A DNA stretch of 64,000 nucleotides from Runella aurantiaca. Its GTDB lineage: Bacteria; Bacteroidota; Bacteroidia; Cytophagales; Spirosomataceae. The translations under genes and the position numbers were made by a program. The DNA lies in contig NZ_QPIW01000007.1 in the NCBI RefSeq assembly GCF_003339505.1, positions 1 to 64,000 on the forward strand, written 5' to 3'. The notes under the pieces were generated by a model. It was not told the origin of the DNA. It saw only the letters and a list, made by a program, of their open reading frames with translations, and searched no databases. Positions 45,014-53,468 of the stretch are shown here, piece by piece. Numbering within the stretch: the stretch's first letter is position 1; each line of letters starts with the position of its first letter.

Positions 45014-45760
45014 ATGTCTCTTTTACAAAACAAAGTAGCTATCGTAACGGGCGCATCCCGTGGAATCGGCAAAGCCATTGCCACTCGGTTTGCACAGGAG
45101 GGTGCGCAGGTAGCATTTACGTACTTATCGAGCGTTGAAAAAGGTCAAGCACTGGAGGAAGAACTCCAACAATTCGGCACCAAAATCAAAGGCTACCGCT
45201 CCGATGCGTCTGATTTTAAATCGGCTGAAGACCTCATTACGCAGGTAGTAGCCGACTTCGGAACGGTTGACATTGTGGTAAATAACGCGGGTATCACGCG
45301 CGACGGTTTGTTAATGCGTATGACCGAAGAACAATGGGATGAAGTAATTCGCGTTAACTTAAAGTCTGTTTTTAATTTGACCAAAGCCGTAACCCGCGTC
45401 ATGATGAAAGCCCGCAGCGGTTCTATCATTAATCTTACGTCGGTAGTTGGTTTGACAGGAAATGCTGGACAGGCCAATTACGCCGCGTCAAAAGCAGGTA
45501 TCATTGGATTTACAAAATCAGTAGCCAAAGAACTTGGTTCCCGAAATATTCGTTCTAACGCCATTGCCCCGGGTTTCATTGAAACCGAAATGACGGGAGA
45601 GTTGAACGAAAAAGCGATTGAGGAATGGAAACAAAATATTCCGCTCAAACGCGGCGGTCAGCCCGAAGAAGTAGCCGACTGTGTCGTATTTTTGGCATCA
45701 GATTTGTCTAAATACATTACAGGACAAGTATTGCAAGTAGACGGCGGTATGGTCATGTAA
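45014..45760 (+). CDS. fabG: 3-oxoacyl-[acyl-carrier-protein] reductase
   Basis: A 248-residue short-chain dehydrogenase. The NADPH-binding TGASRGIGKAIA (13-24), NNAGITRDGLLMRM (with NNAG), active-site Ser in NLTSVVGLTG, YAASKAG (Tyr-x3-Lys) and the C-terminal GQVLQVDGGMVM are typical FabG. It reduces 3-oxoacyl-ACP in fatty-acid elongation. No other fab genes are adjacent, so a specialised reductase cannot be fully excluded, but the match to FabG is strong. Confidence 0.93.
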   Translation: MSLLQNKVAIVTGASRGIGKAIATRFAQEGAQVAFTYLSSVEKGQALEEELQQFGTKIKGYRSDASDFKSAEDLITQVVADFGTVDIVVNNAGITRDGLLMRMTEEQWDEVIRVNLKSVFNLTKAVTRVMMKARSGSIINLTSVVGLTGNAGQANYAASKAGIIGFTKSVAKELGSRNIRSNAIAPGFIETEMTGELNEKAIEEWKQNIPLKRGGQPEEVADCVVFLASDLSKYITGQVLQVDGGMVM

Positions 45761-45766
45761 GTTGGC

Positions 45767-45867
45767 GTCGTTAGTCAATCGTCTACCGTCAATGTAAAAC
45801 ACTGTAAATTAAGCTTTAATATAAATTACGGCCGATTATTGATGGCCAAAGACTTTTGACTGACGAC
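45767..45867. repeat. Inverted repeat with GTCGTTAGTCA arms after fabG
   Basis: GTCGTTAGTCA (45767-45777) and TGACTGACGAC (45857-45867) pair with one mismatch across 79 bases in the 130-bp gap between fabG and the VWA gene. It belongs to the same class of word-like intergenic repeats as those at 36749 and 44927. The internal part is AT-rich. Confidence 0.5.
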
Positions 45868-45890
45868 CCCACCAGACAAACACCATACAA

Positions 45891-47975
45891 ATGCTTTTAA
45901 CTGAGATTATCTTTCAAACTTCCCCGTGGTACATTGGATTTTGCTTGTTGTTGGGCGCCGCTTACGCGTTTTTTCTTTACCAACCCAAGCCCGTATGGAG
46001 TAAACTTCTCAACACTGGATTGGCCATTTTGCGGGGAGCGCTAGTCAGTATCATTGCCTTTTTATTATTGAATCCGCTCCTGCGCAGCATCCAAACGCTC
46101 GTAGATAAGCCCAAAGTAGTTATCGCGATTGATAACTCCGAATCAATGGCAAACGACGGCCCCAAAACGCTCACTGCCTTGGCCACGCTGCGAGAAGCGT
46201 TGGCGGATGACGGGCTGGAAGTGGCCGTTCAAACCCTCAACAGTGAAAATTATCAGGATGAACTTCCCAAACTGAAATTTGACCGAACTACCACCAATCT
46301 CTCTGATTTATTGAACAATGCCAAATCCAACTATGAAGGACGCAATCTGACCGATGTGGTATTGCTGACCGACGGCATTAGTAATCAGGGACTTGCACCC
46401 ACCTACGGCAACTTTCCATTTCGGATTCACAGCATTGGCGTGGGTGATACCCTCCCCAAGCGGGATGTAAGTATCAAAGCCGTTTCGGCCAATAAAATTG
46501 CGTATTTGGGCAATCAATTCCCGATTCAGGCCGACATTGTAGCAAGTGGGTTTCAGGGACAAACGGCGACCGTCTCGCTGCGCCAAAATGGCAGTACCAT
46601 CAGCACCCAACGCATTGCATTCGGCCAAAAAGAAGATTTCAAACAGGTTACGTTTCAAACCTCTTCTACCCAAAAAGGTGTGCAGCATTATACCCTTGAT
46701 GTAGAACCACTTAAGGGTGAATTTACCACCCGCAACAATCACCGCGATGTTTATATTGACATCATCGACGGCAAAGAAAAAGTATTGATGCTTGCTTTGG
46801 CCACTCACCCAGACATCAAAGCCATCCGTACAATTCTCGAAAAAAACTTAAATTACGAAGTCGATGTCAAAATTTTTGGGATAAATCCGGCGGCTGAAAC
46901 CTTTCCCGATAAGAAATATGATTTGATTATCCTCCATCAGTTGCCTGATTTATTTAACATTGGCGGCGACATAGTACAACGTTTCTTGCAACGCGACAAC
47001 ACCCCCGTTTTCTTCATTTTAGGCTCACAATCCAACACATCGAAAGTGAGTCAACTCAATTCTGCCGTTACGGTTGTCTCAAACCCAGGGCAGATTGACA
47101 AAGTATCGGGCCGTTTTAATCCCAATTTTAAACTGCTAAACTTAGACGCCGACAAACTCAGCATTTTGGAAAAAATGCCCCCTTTGACGGTTCCTTTTGG
47201 AGAATACCGCCTGATGCCTGGCAGCGAAACGATTCTGTTTCAGAACGTTGGCAATCTTCGCACCAACAAACCTTTGTTGATTTTAAACACTGGTGGCGCT
47301 CGAAAATCTGCCGTATTGGCGGGCGAAGGAATCTGGCAATGGCGCCTCGAAGAATACGCCCTTACTGACAAGCAAGAAGCCGTGGATGAGTTGCTGCAAA
47401 AAGTGATTCAACTGATTTCGGTCAAGGAAGACAAACGTAAGTTCCGCGTCTATCCGTTGGCCAATGAATACAACGTGGGCGATAAAGTGACTTTTGAGAC
47501 GGAAGTCTACAACGACATTTACGAAAAAATCTACGGCCAAAGCATCCGCCTCGAAATCACGGACGAAAAAGGCAAAGTACAGCCTTACACTTACACCAAC
47601 GGGGAAGGCAATTCGCGTTTTGAGCTGAGCGGCCTTCGGCAGGGAGTGCATCAATTTAAGGCAACTACGAGTCTAAACAACAAAATCGAAAGCGTAACGG
47701 GCCAGTTTATCGTGCGTGATTTGGCGCTAGAGTCCTTAACCAACACCGCTGATTACGGAATGCTGCGCGCACTGGCCCAACAGTCGGGTGGGCAATTTGT
47801 GAAAGCAAACCAGATTGAACAACTGAAAGACTATTTACTCAAAAATAAAGCCGTTGACCGCCTCGACAGCACCGAAGATTTATCAGAATTGATTCAAAAT
47901 AAGTGGTTGTTTTTCTTGTTATTACTTTTGGCGACGTTGGAATGGGGAACACGGAAATATCAGGGAAGTTATTAA
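45891..47975 (+). CDS. Membrane-anchored VWA-domain protein
   Basis: A 694-residue protein. Two N-terminal helices (about 10-28 and 40-62), a von Willebrand A domain with the MIDAS core VIAIDNSESM (about 80) and LTDGISNQG, then about 400 residues of beta-rich periplasmic sequence (Ig-like, YEVDVKIFG to NEYNVGDKVTFETEVYND) and a C-terminal helix (about 670-690). The layout matches BatA/glutamine-amidotransferase-like membrane VWA proteins of Bacteroidota, whose role is unknown. It probably binds a partner through the metal site. The DUF2279 gene follows at once. Confidence 0.85.
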   Translation: MLLTEIIFQTSPWYIGFCLLLGAAYAFFLYQPKPVWSKLLNTGLAILRGALVSIIAFLLLNPLLRSIQTLVDKPKVVIAIDNSESMANDGPKTLTALATLREALADDGLEVAVQTLNSENYQDELPKLKFDRTTTNLSDLLNNAKSNYEGRNLTDVVLLTDGISNQGLAPTYGNFPFRIHSIGVGDTLPKRDVSIKAVSANKIAYLGNQFPIQADIVASGFQGQTATVSLRQNGSTISTQRIAFGQKEDFKQVTFQTSSTQKGVQHYTLDVEPLKGEFTTRNNHRDVYIDIIDGKEKVLMLALATHPDIKAIRTILEKNLNYEVDVKIFGINPAAETFPDKKYDLIILHQLPDLFNIGGDIVQRFLQRDNTPVFFILGSQSNTSKVSQLNSAVTVVSNPGQIDKVSGRFNPNFKLLNLDADKLSILEKMPPLTVPFGEYRLMPGSETILFQNVGNLRTNKPLLILNTGGARKSAVLAGEGIWQWRLEEYALTDKQEAVDELLQKVIQLISVKEDKRKFRVYPLANEYNVGDKVTFETEVYNDIYEKIYGQSIRLEITDEKGKVQPYTYTNGEGNSRFELSGLRQGVHQFKATTSLNNKIESVTGQFIVRDLALESLTNTADYGMLRALAQQSGGQFVKANQIEQLKDYLLKNKAVDRLDSTEDLSELIQNKWLFFLLLLLATLEWGTRKYQGSY

Positions 47976-47980
47976 GTGAT

Positions 47981-48934
47981 TTGTGCCCCCCTGAAAGGGC
48001 CTATTCACCACCTTCGCATAGTCGTTTAGGTGCTTTAAGCACGACAAAAACTCTTTTTTTTTATTTGTCATTCATCATTCTGACTTCATCATTTGTCACT
48101 TGCCAAGCCCAATCTGACTCCCTTCGGCCCAATTATCGGGCGTTGCGGTGGCTTCTGGCAGGCGAATCAGTGGCTTATTCGGCGTCTATTTATGGATTAA
48201 GTAAAGCATGGTACAAAACGCCCTTTACGAATTTTAGCGTCAAAGACGACTTTCATGAGTGGAAACAATTTGATAAAGTAGGACACTTTTTTACGGCCTA
48301 TCAGATTTGCCGTCACACGGCGGCGGTTTACAAAAACACGGGGATTACCAACCGTCAAGCGGCTTTGTACGGCGCACTTTCTGGCTTTTTGTTCCTGACC
48401 CCCATTGAGCTTTTAGACGGTTTTCAATACCCCACCTACGGGTTTTCGCCCAGCGATATGGTGGCCAATGTCATGGGCCCGTCTTTGTATTTGGGACAGT
48501 ACGCCCTCTGGGGCGAAGAGCGCATTACCCCAAAATTTTCCTTTTCCCCCACTCCCCTCGCCAAGGTTCGGCCAGAACTTTTAGGGCGCAATTTCAGTGA
48601 ACAATGGCTCAAGGATTACAACGGGCAAACCTATTGGTTTTCGGTCAATCTGGCCTCTTTTGCACCGCATTCAAAGATTCCTAAGTGGCTCAGTGTATCG
48701 CTCGGATACGGGATTCACAACATGGTCGGGGCCGAAGTAGAGAAGAGCCAATCCTTGGGTTATGACCCATATCGGCAGTATTTTCTCTCGCTAGACATCG
48801 ACTTTCGCCGTATTCCCACCCGCCATAAGGGCCTAAAAACGCTTTTCTTCTTGCTCAACACCCTCAAAGTACCCGCCCCTGCCCTGGAATTTAACCGGAA
48901 GCAGGGCTGGAAAGGGCATTGGTTGTATTTTTGA
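47981..48934 (+). CDS. DUF2279/YfiM-like predicted lipoprotein
   Basis: A protein of up to 317 residues. The body has KVGHFFTAYQICRHTAAVY (His-rich family motif), LYGALSGFLFLTPIELLDGF and a C-terminal half with PYRQYFLSLDIDFRRIP, typical of the DUF2279 family. The signal segment FFYLSFIILTSSFVTCQAQ looks like a lipoprotein or Sec signal. No ATG or GTG opens it in frame; TTG at 47981 or 48065 remain, and a T9 run (48054-48062) sits inside it. A longer frame from GTG 47903 lies in the previous gene. The start given is a guess. It lies 5 bases after the VWA gene, so an operon is likely. Confidence 0.75.
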   Translation: MCPPERAYSPPSHSRLGALSTTKTLFFYLSFIILTSSFVTCQAQSDSLRPNYRALRWLLAGESVAYSASIYGLSKAWYKTPFTNFSVKDDFHEWKQFDKVGHFFTAYQICRHTAAVYKNTGITNRQAALYGALSGFLFLTPIELLDGFQYPTYGFSPSDMVANVMGPSLYLGQYALWGEERITPKFSFSPTPLAKVRPELLGRNFSEQWLKDYNGQTYWFSVNLASFAPHSKIPKWLSVSLGYGIHNMVGAEVEKSQSLGYDPYRQYFLSLDIDFRRIPTRHKGLKTLFFLLNTLKVPAPALEFNRKQGWKGHWLYF

Positions 48935-49124
48935 ATGAAAATTTCTTATCACTGGATTGCCCAACATCCACCTAAAAGGGGATAAAATCAAAATAACCTC
49001 GATTTTAAAGGTCAACGAAAAACAATTTCTCAATCTCGCCTATATACAATGGTAAGATTGGCTTTTTTGTGAGTATTTGGAGAAAAAACATAACTTTACT
49101 TTTCTAAAAACCTTTGCAAAAATC

Positions 49125-50804
49125 ATGGCTAAAACCAAGTTGATTCCCCGAACTCCATCGGCCTACGACCCTCCTTTGTTAATCAAAACCCTCTTTGCGC
49201 AAGCCGTTCGTTACAATCCCCAACGCGAAATCGTATACCGAGATTTGTTCCGAATGAATTATACCACCTTTGACAAACGCGTACGCCAGCTTGCCAATGT
49301 CCTCACCAATGCAGGTGTGCAAGCAGGCGATACCGTAGCCGTGATGGACTGGGACAGCCATCGGTATTTGGAGTGTTTTTTCTGCATTCCCTGCCTAGGA
49401 GCTATCTTGCATACCATCAATGTACGCCTTTCGCCAGCGCAGATTCTGTACACCATGAACCACGCCGAAGACAAGGTGGTGATTGTTCATGAAGATTTTG
49501 TGCCGATTCTGGAAGCCATCAAAGGGCAACTCACCACTGTTGAAAAATACATTATCATCAGCGACAAGGTGTACACCAACCCTGAGGCCGAAATCATCAC
49601 CACTACATTTGCCTTAGAAGGCGAATACGAGCGGTTGGTCAATGACGCTAACGACCAATTTGAATTTTCTGATTTTGAGGAAGATTCCATTGCCACAACC
49701 TTTTATACGACTGGCACCACGGGCAACCCCAAAGGCGTATACTTCTCGCACCGTCAATTGGTGATGCACACCTTCTGTTTGTTGGCCTATTTTCCAGGCT
49801 ACCGCGCCCTCCCATTGGACAATCGCGACGTGTACATGCCCATCACGCCGTTGTTTCACGTCCACGGTTGGGGCTTTCCGCTGTTGGCTACCATGCTCAA
49901 TTTCAAGCAGGTATATCCAGGTCGTTATGAGCCAGAAATGTTGCTAAAACTCTTGTTAAAAGAAAAAGTAACCTTTTCGCATTGTGTGCCAACCATCCTG
50001 AATATGCTGGTCAACAGCCCCGTAGCCAAACAAGTAGATTTGAGTAAATGGAACGTGCTGATAGGTGGCTCGGCTCTGACGCGCGGTTTGGCCAAGGCCG
50101 CTTTAGAGCTTGGCATCAACGTAACCCAAGGCTACGGAATGTCAGAAACGGCGCCCATTATGTCGGTTGTTCACTTGAATGAAGAACAGGAAAAACTCCC
50201 TATCGAAGAGCAACTTGAGTTTAGAACCAAAGCGGGAAAAATTGCTCCGTTTGTGGAGTTGAAACTTATGGACGAAGAGGGCAATTTTCTGCCCCACGAC
50301 GGCGAAACGGTTGGCGAATTGGTGGCTCGCGGCCCATGGATGACGCAGGGATATTACAAAGAAAAAGAGGCTTCCGAAAAACTGTGGGCGGGCGGATGGC
50401 TCCACACCGGCGACGTGGCCACAATCGACCCCGATTATTACGTCACCATTGCCGACCGCGTCAAAGATGTCATTAAAACAGGTGGCGAGTGGGTTTCTTC
50501 GTTAGACATTGAGAATCTGCTTTCTCAGATAGAAGGCATTGCCGAATCGGCCGTGGTGGGCTTTCCTGACCCTAAATGGGGCGAACGCCCACACGCCATT
50601 CTGGTCATCAAACCCGATTATCAGGAAAAACTAACACCCGAAAGCATCAAATCAACCTTACAAGCCAAAGTGGACAGCGGCGAAATAAACCGTTGGTACG
50701 TGCCTGACCAAATCAAATTTGTATCCGAAATCCCTAAAACATCCGTAGGGAAGATTGATAAAAAAAGAATTCGTTCTGAAATGAAAGAAATGATTTTGGG
50801 ATAA
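49125..50804 (+). CDS. Acyl-CoA synthetase (AMP-binding, long- or medium-chain fatty acid-CoA ligase)
   Basis: A 559-residue adenylate-forming enzyme. The P-loop TFYTTGTTGNPKGV, the A5 motif GYGMSETAP, A7 WLHTGDVATID, A8 DRVKDVIKTGGEWVSS and the catalytic C-terminal Lys in KTSVGKIDKK are all present. It activates a carboxylic acid to acyl-AMP and then acyl-CoA. The sequence matches the fatty-acid group used for medium/long chains. The ATG at 49125 is used; an upstream TTG at 49077 is unlikely. A strong terminator follows the stop. Confidence 0.93.
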   Translation: MAKTKLIPRTPSAYDPPLLIKTLFAQAVRYNPQREIVYRDLFRMNYTTFDKRVRQLANVLTNAGVQAGDTVAVMDWDSHRYLECFFCIPCLGAILHTINVRLSPAQILYTMNHAEDKVVIVHEDFVPILEAIKGQLTTVEKYIIISDKVYTNPEAEIITTTFALEGEYERLVNDANDQFEFSDFEEDSIATTFYTTGTTGNPKGVYFSHRQLVMHTFCLLAYFPGYRALPLDNRDVYMPITPLFHVHGWGFPLLATMLNFKQVYPGRYEPEMLLKLLLKEKVTFSHCVPTILNMLVNSPVAKQVDLSKWNVLIGGSALTRGLAKAALELGINVTQGYGMSETAPIMSVVHLNEEQEKLPIEEQLEFRTKAGKIAPFVELKLMDEEGNFLPHDGETVGELVARGPWMTQGYYKEKEASEKLWAGGWLHTGDVATIDPDYYVTIADRVKDVIKTGGEWVSSLDIENLLSQIEGIAESAVVGFPDPKWGERPHAILVIKPDYQEKLTPESIKSTLQAKVDSGEINRWYVPDQIKFVSEIPKTSVGKIDKKRIRSEMKEMILG

Positions 50805-50812
50805 AAATCACA

Positions 50813-50848
50813 AATAGAATCTTGAAATAACAAGATTCTATTTTTTTT
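50813..50848 (+). terminator. Intrinsic terminator after the acyl-CoA synthetase
   Basis: AATAGAATCTTG (50813-50824) pairs perfectly with CAAGATTCTATT (50831-50842) around six bases, followed by a T8 run (50841-50848). It lies 8 bases after the stop. Confidence 0.9.
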
Positions 50849-50878
50849 ATAATTTTACTTTAACAAACCTTTACAACT

Positions 50879-51535
50879 ATGAAGAAAATTTACTGTGTCT
50901 GTTTGCTATGTGGTTGGCTGGTATTGTCCCTTAATAGTCAAGCCCAAAAAACACGTTTTGGAATCGTCACTGGAACCAATTATTCACTGGACAACCGTGT
51001 TATGGACAAAATGCACTTAGGTGCTTCAGGGGGAATGTTTGTTGAAGTGCTTTTTAAAAACCATATTTTTCTAAAAGGAGAAGCTACCTACCTAATCAAA
51101 CAACGTGCTAATTTATCACAAACCGAAAATGGCAAACCTACCCCTTATACCATAGGTGCCTGGCAGTTTCCCGTCAACATTGGTTATCGCTTCCACTTTG
51201 GCCAATGGCAACCGTATGTGCAAGGTGGGGCATTTGTCCACTCTGCCCAAAATAGCCTCGGCAAAAATCGCGTAGGTTTGAGTTTAGAAGGCCGTCACCA
51301 AGAATATATTAGACCCACCACGGGTGCGGGTATTCAGTGGAAAAAAATAGCTTTAGAATTAGAATGGCAAATAGGAAAAAAAATCAGTAAAGATACATTT
51401 CTCAGTACAGGCAATCGAAATATCAACAGTAGCACTTTTATTTCGGGAGGATGTTTTTGGCCTATAGATAATTATAACGTTATGAGTGTTCGTAACGATT
51501 GCCTGCTTATGAAATTTCGCTATTATTTTAATTAA
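50879..51535 (+). CDS. Outer-membrane beta-barrel protein (PorT-like)
   Basis: A 218-residue secreted protein. A signal peptide ends LNSQAQ (residue 22), and the body is made of about eight amphipathic strands (KTRFGIVTGTNYSL, MFVEVLFKNHIFLKGEATYLI, KIALELEWQIGK), ending MKFRYYFN with a terminal Asn after Phe. This is the layout of small PorT-family barrels in Bacteroidota. Function is unknown. It is isolated by a terminator upstream. Confidence 0.75.
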   Translation: MKKIYCVCLLCGWLVLSLNSQAQKTRFGIVTGTNYSLDNRVMDKMHLGASGGMFVEVLFKNHIFLKGEATYLIKQRANLSQTENGKPTPYTIGAWQFPVNIGYRFHFGQWQPYVQGGAFVHSAQNSLGKNRVGLSLEGRHQEYIRPTTGAGIQWKKIALELEWQIGKKISKDTFLSTGNRNINSSTFISGGCFWPIDNYNVMSVRNDCLLMKFRYYFN

Positions 51536-51554
51536 CCGTTTTTATCATCCATTT

Positions 51555-51660
51555 TGTTGAACACGGAGTGAACGGATACAACATATTTACACTGATTTTA
51601 TCAAATTTTATCTTTGTGTGAATGTGTCTAATCCATTCAATCCATTCGGTTCGCGCTGCT
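51555..51660. repeat. Degenerate CGGAT/TGGATT-type repeat region before the transporter
   Basis: The 166-bp gap holds words resembling the cruciform at 11588 (AACACGGAGTGAACGGATACA near 51560, then AATCCATTCAATCCATTCGG near 51630), in partial inverse relation. It is too degenerate to define arms precisely. No promoter is clear. Confidence 0.3.
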
Positions 51661-51701
51661 ATTTTATTTTTTGCGATTTTGCGCAGAAATAAACCCTAAG
51701 A

Positions 51702-52871
51702 ATGAAAAAAACACCCACCACCAATACCCTTCTCGGTGCCGCTTTTTTGATGGCTACCTCCGCCGTTGGGCCAGGCTTTTTGACGCAGACCACCGTTTTT
51801 ACGCAGCAACTACTGGCCAATTTCGGCTTTGTCATTTTGTTATCAATTCTTTTAGATTTAGGCGCTCAACTGAACATCTGGCGCATCATTGCCGTCACCG
51901 AAAAACGCGCCCAAGACATTGCCAATGATTTGTTTTTTGGGTTGGGCTACGTTCTTTCGGCCCTGATTGTCATCGGAGGATTTGCGTTCAACATTGGCAA
52001 CGTGGCTGGAGCAGGGCTCGGTATCGAAGTCATGAGCGGCATAGACGTCAAAATCGGGGCCACACTTAGCGCATTGATTGCCATCGGGCTTTTCATATTG
52101 CCAGAAGCGGGAAAAGCCATGGACAATTTTGCCAAATGGTTGGGACTCCTGATGCTTTTGTTGATTGCCTACGTAGTTTTTTCGGCCAACCCTCCCGTTG
52201 GCGAAGCCCTCGTCCGAACGGTTTTACCACAACAATTTGACCCCATCGCCACCATTACCCTCGTGGGCGGCACGGTAGGAGGCTACATTACTTTTGCTGG
52301 CGGGCATCGGCTTTTGGAAGCAGGCGTTAAAGGTGTTGATGCACTTCCATTGGTCAATCGTAGCGCTACGACGGGTATCTTGGTAACTTCATTTATTCGG
52401 TATTTTTTGTTTTTGGCCACGTTGGGCGTTGTCGCGGCGGGACTTACGTTAAACAAAGCCAATCCTCCCGCTTCGGTATTTCAGTTGGCTGCTGGACAGA
52501 CTGGCTACCGGCTATTTGGGGTTTTGATGTGGAGTGCGGCCATTACATCTGTCATCGGCTCGGCCTATACTTCGGTGTCGTTCCTGCGAACTTTCCATCC
52601 GAGCTTAGAAAAAAATAATCGCTATCTCACGATTGGCTTTATCTCCATTTCAACGATTTTGTTTTTATGGATTGGTAAACCCGTACAGATTTTGGTGTTT
52701 GTGGGTACGCTGAATGGTTTTATTTTACCCATTGCCTTGGCGGTGATGCTCATTGCCGCGCGCAATAAGCGATTGGTTGGCACGTATCAGCACCCTATTT
52801 GGCTACAAATGGCAGGTTGGCTCGTGGTGGCGATGATGAGCGGGATGGCTTTTTATACCCTAACAAAGTAA
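51702..52871 (+). CDS. NRAMP-family-like metal transporter lacking the canonical DPGN motif
   Basis: A 389-residue polytopic protein with about eleven predicted helices. Its start (AVGPGFLTQTTVFTQQ) matches the GPGF entry of NRAMP helix 1, but the DPGN metal-binding motif is replaced by TQQL-like residues. In helix 6 the canonical MPH is GGYITFAGGHRL. The rest, such as MSGIDVKIGAT and AFNIGNVAG, keeps the NRAMP-like fold. The transported ion is thus uncertain; a related Mg2+ or other divalent carrier is possible. The phosphoesterase gene follows 38 bases later on the same strand. Confidence 0.75.
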   Translation: MKKTPTTNTLLGAAFLMATSAVGPGFLTQTTVFTQQLLANFGFVILLSILLDLGAQLNIWRIIAVTEKRAQDIANDLFFGLGYVLSALIVIGGFAFNIGNVAGAGLGIEVMSGIDVKIGATLSALIAIGLFILPEAGKAMDNFAKWLGLLMLLLIAYVVFSANPPVGEALVRTVLPQQFDPIATITLVGGTVGGYITFAGGHRLLEAGVKGVDALPLVNRSATTGILVTSFIRYFLFLATLGVVAAGLTLNKANPPASVFQLAAGQTGYRLFGVLMWSAAITSVIGSAYTSVSFLRTFHPSLEKNNRYLTIGFISISTILFLWIGKPVQILVFVGTLNGFILPIALAVMLIAARNKRLVGTYQHPIWLQMAGWLVVAMMSGMAFYTLTK

Positions 52872-52909
52872 TATCTATCAAACCAACACTCGGAAATCTG
52901 TCCTAAAAC

Positions 52910-53416
52910 ATGACCCGCATCGGCCTCTTATCTGACACTCATTCTTACCTAGACGAAGCCATTTTTGACTACTTCAAAGACTGCGACGAAATTTGGCACG
53001 CTGGCGACGTAGGAACCGTTGAGATTTTGGAAAAACTGGAAAAATTTAAGCCCTTACGCGCTGTGTATGGCAACATCGACGCCAAAGAGATTCAATGGAA
53101 AGCCCCCGAACACCAACGGTTTGAACTCGAAGGCTTCCGCATCTGGATGACCCACATCGGCGGCGCGCCGCCCAATTATAACCCCCAAGTCAGGCCCGAA
53201 TTAAAGCATAACACGCCCGATATTTTCATCTGCGGCCACTCACACATCCTGCGCGTACTGCGCGACCCTAAACTTCAAAACATGCTCTACATCAACCCCG
53301 GGGCGGCAGGCAATGAAGGATTTCACAAAATCCGAACCATACTTCGATTCACGCTTGATGACGGAAAAATCCCTCAATTAGAGGCGATTGAGTTGGGAAA
53401 GCGGGGCAGGCTGTAA
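52910..53416 (+). CDS. YfcE-type calcineurin-like metallophosphoesterase
   Basis: A 168-residue enzyme with all family metal motifs: GLLSDTHSY (D-x-H), WHAGDVG (GD), YGNID (GN), THIGG (H) and CGHSHI (GHSH). Length fits the MJ0936/YfcE group that hydrolyses phosphodiesters, with unknown cellular substrate. It lies close after the NRAMP-like gene and might share its transcript. Confidence 0.92.
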   Translation: MTRIGLLSDTHSYLDEAIFDYFKDCDEIWHAGDVGTVEILEKLEKFKPLRAVYGNIDAKEIQWKAPEHQRFELEGFRIWMTHIGGAPPNYNPQVRPELKHNTPDIFICGHSHILRVLRDPKLQNMLYINPGAAGNEGFHKIRTILRFTLDDGKIPQLEAIELGKRGRL

Positions 53417-53417
53417 A

Positions 53418-53458
53418 CAAGAAAAGGTCACGTTTCCGCAACCTTTTACTCTACTTGT
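53418..53458. terminator. Hairpin between convergent genes
   Basis: AAAAGGT (53422-53428) pairs with ACCTTTT (53441-53447) around 12 bases; outer CAAG (53418-53421) and CTTG (53454-53457) can pair after a bulge. It lies just past the phosphoesterase stop, before the convergent stop at 53469. Confidence 0.45.
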
Positions 53459-53468
53459 TCGCTAAATA

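Noticed and set aside
47903-47980. GTG start at 47903 for the DUF2279 protein
   Set aside because: It would overlap the VWA gene by 73 bases and give an extension unlike a signal peptide.
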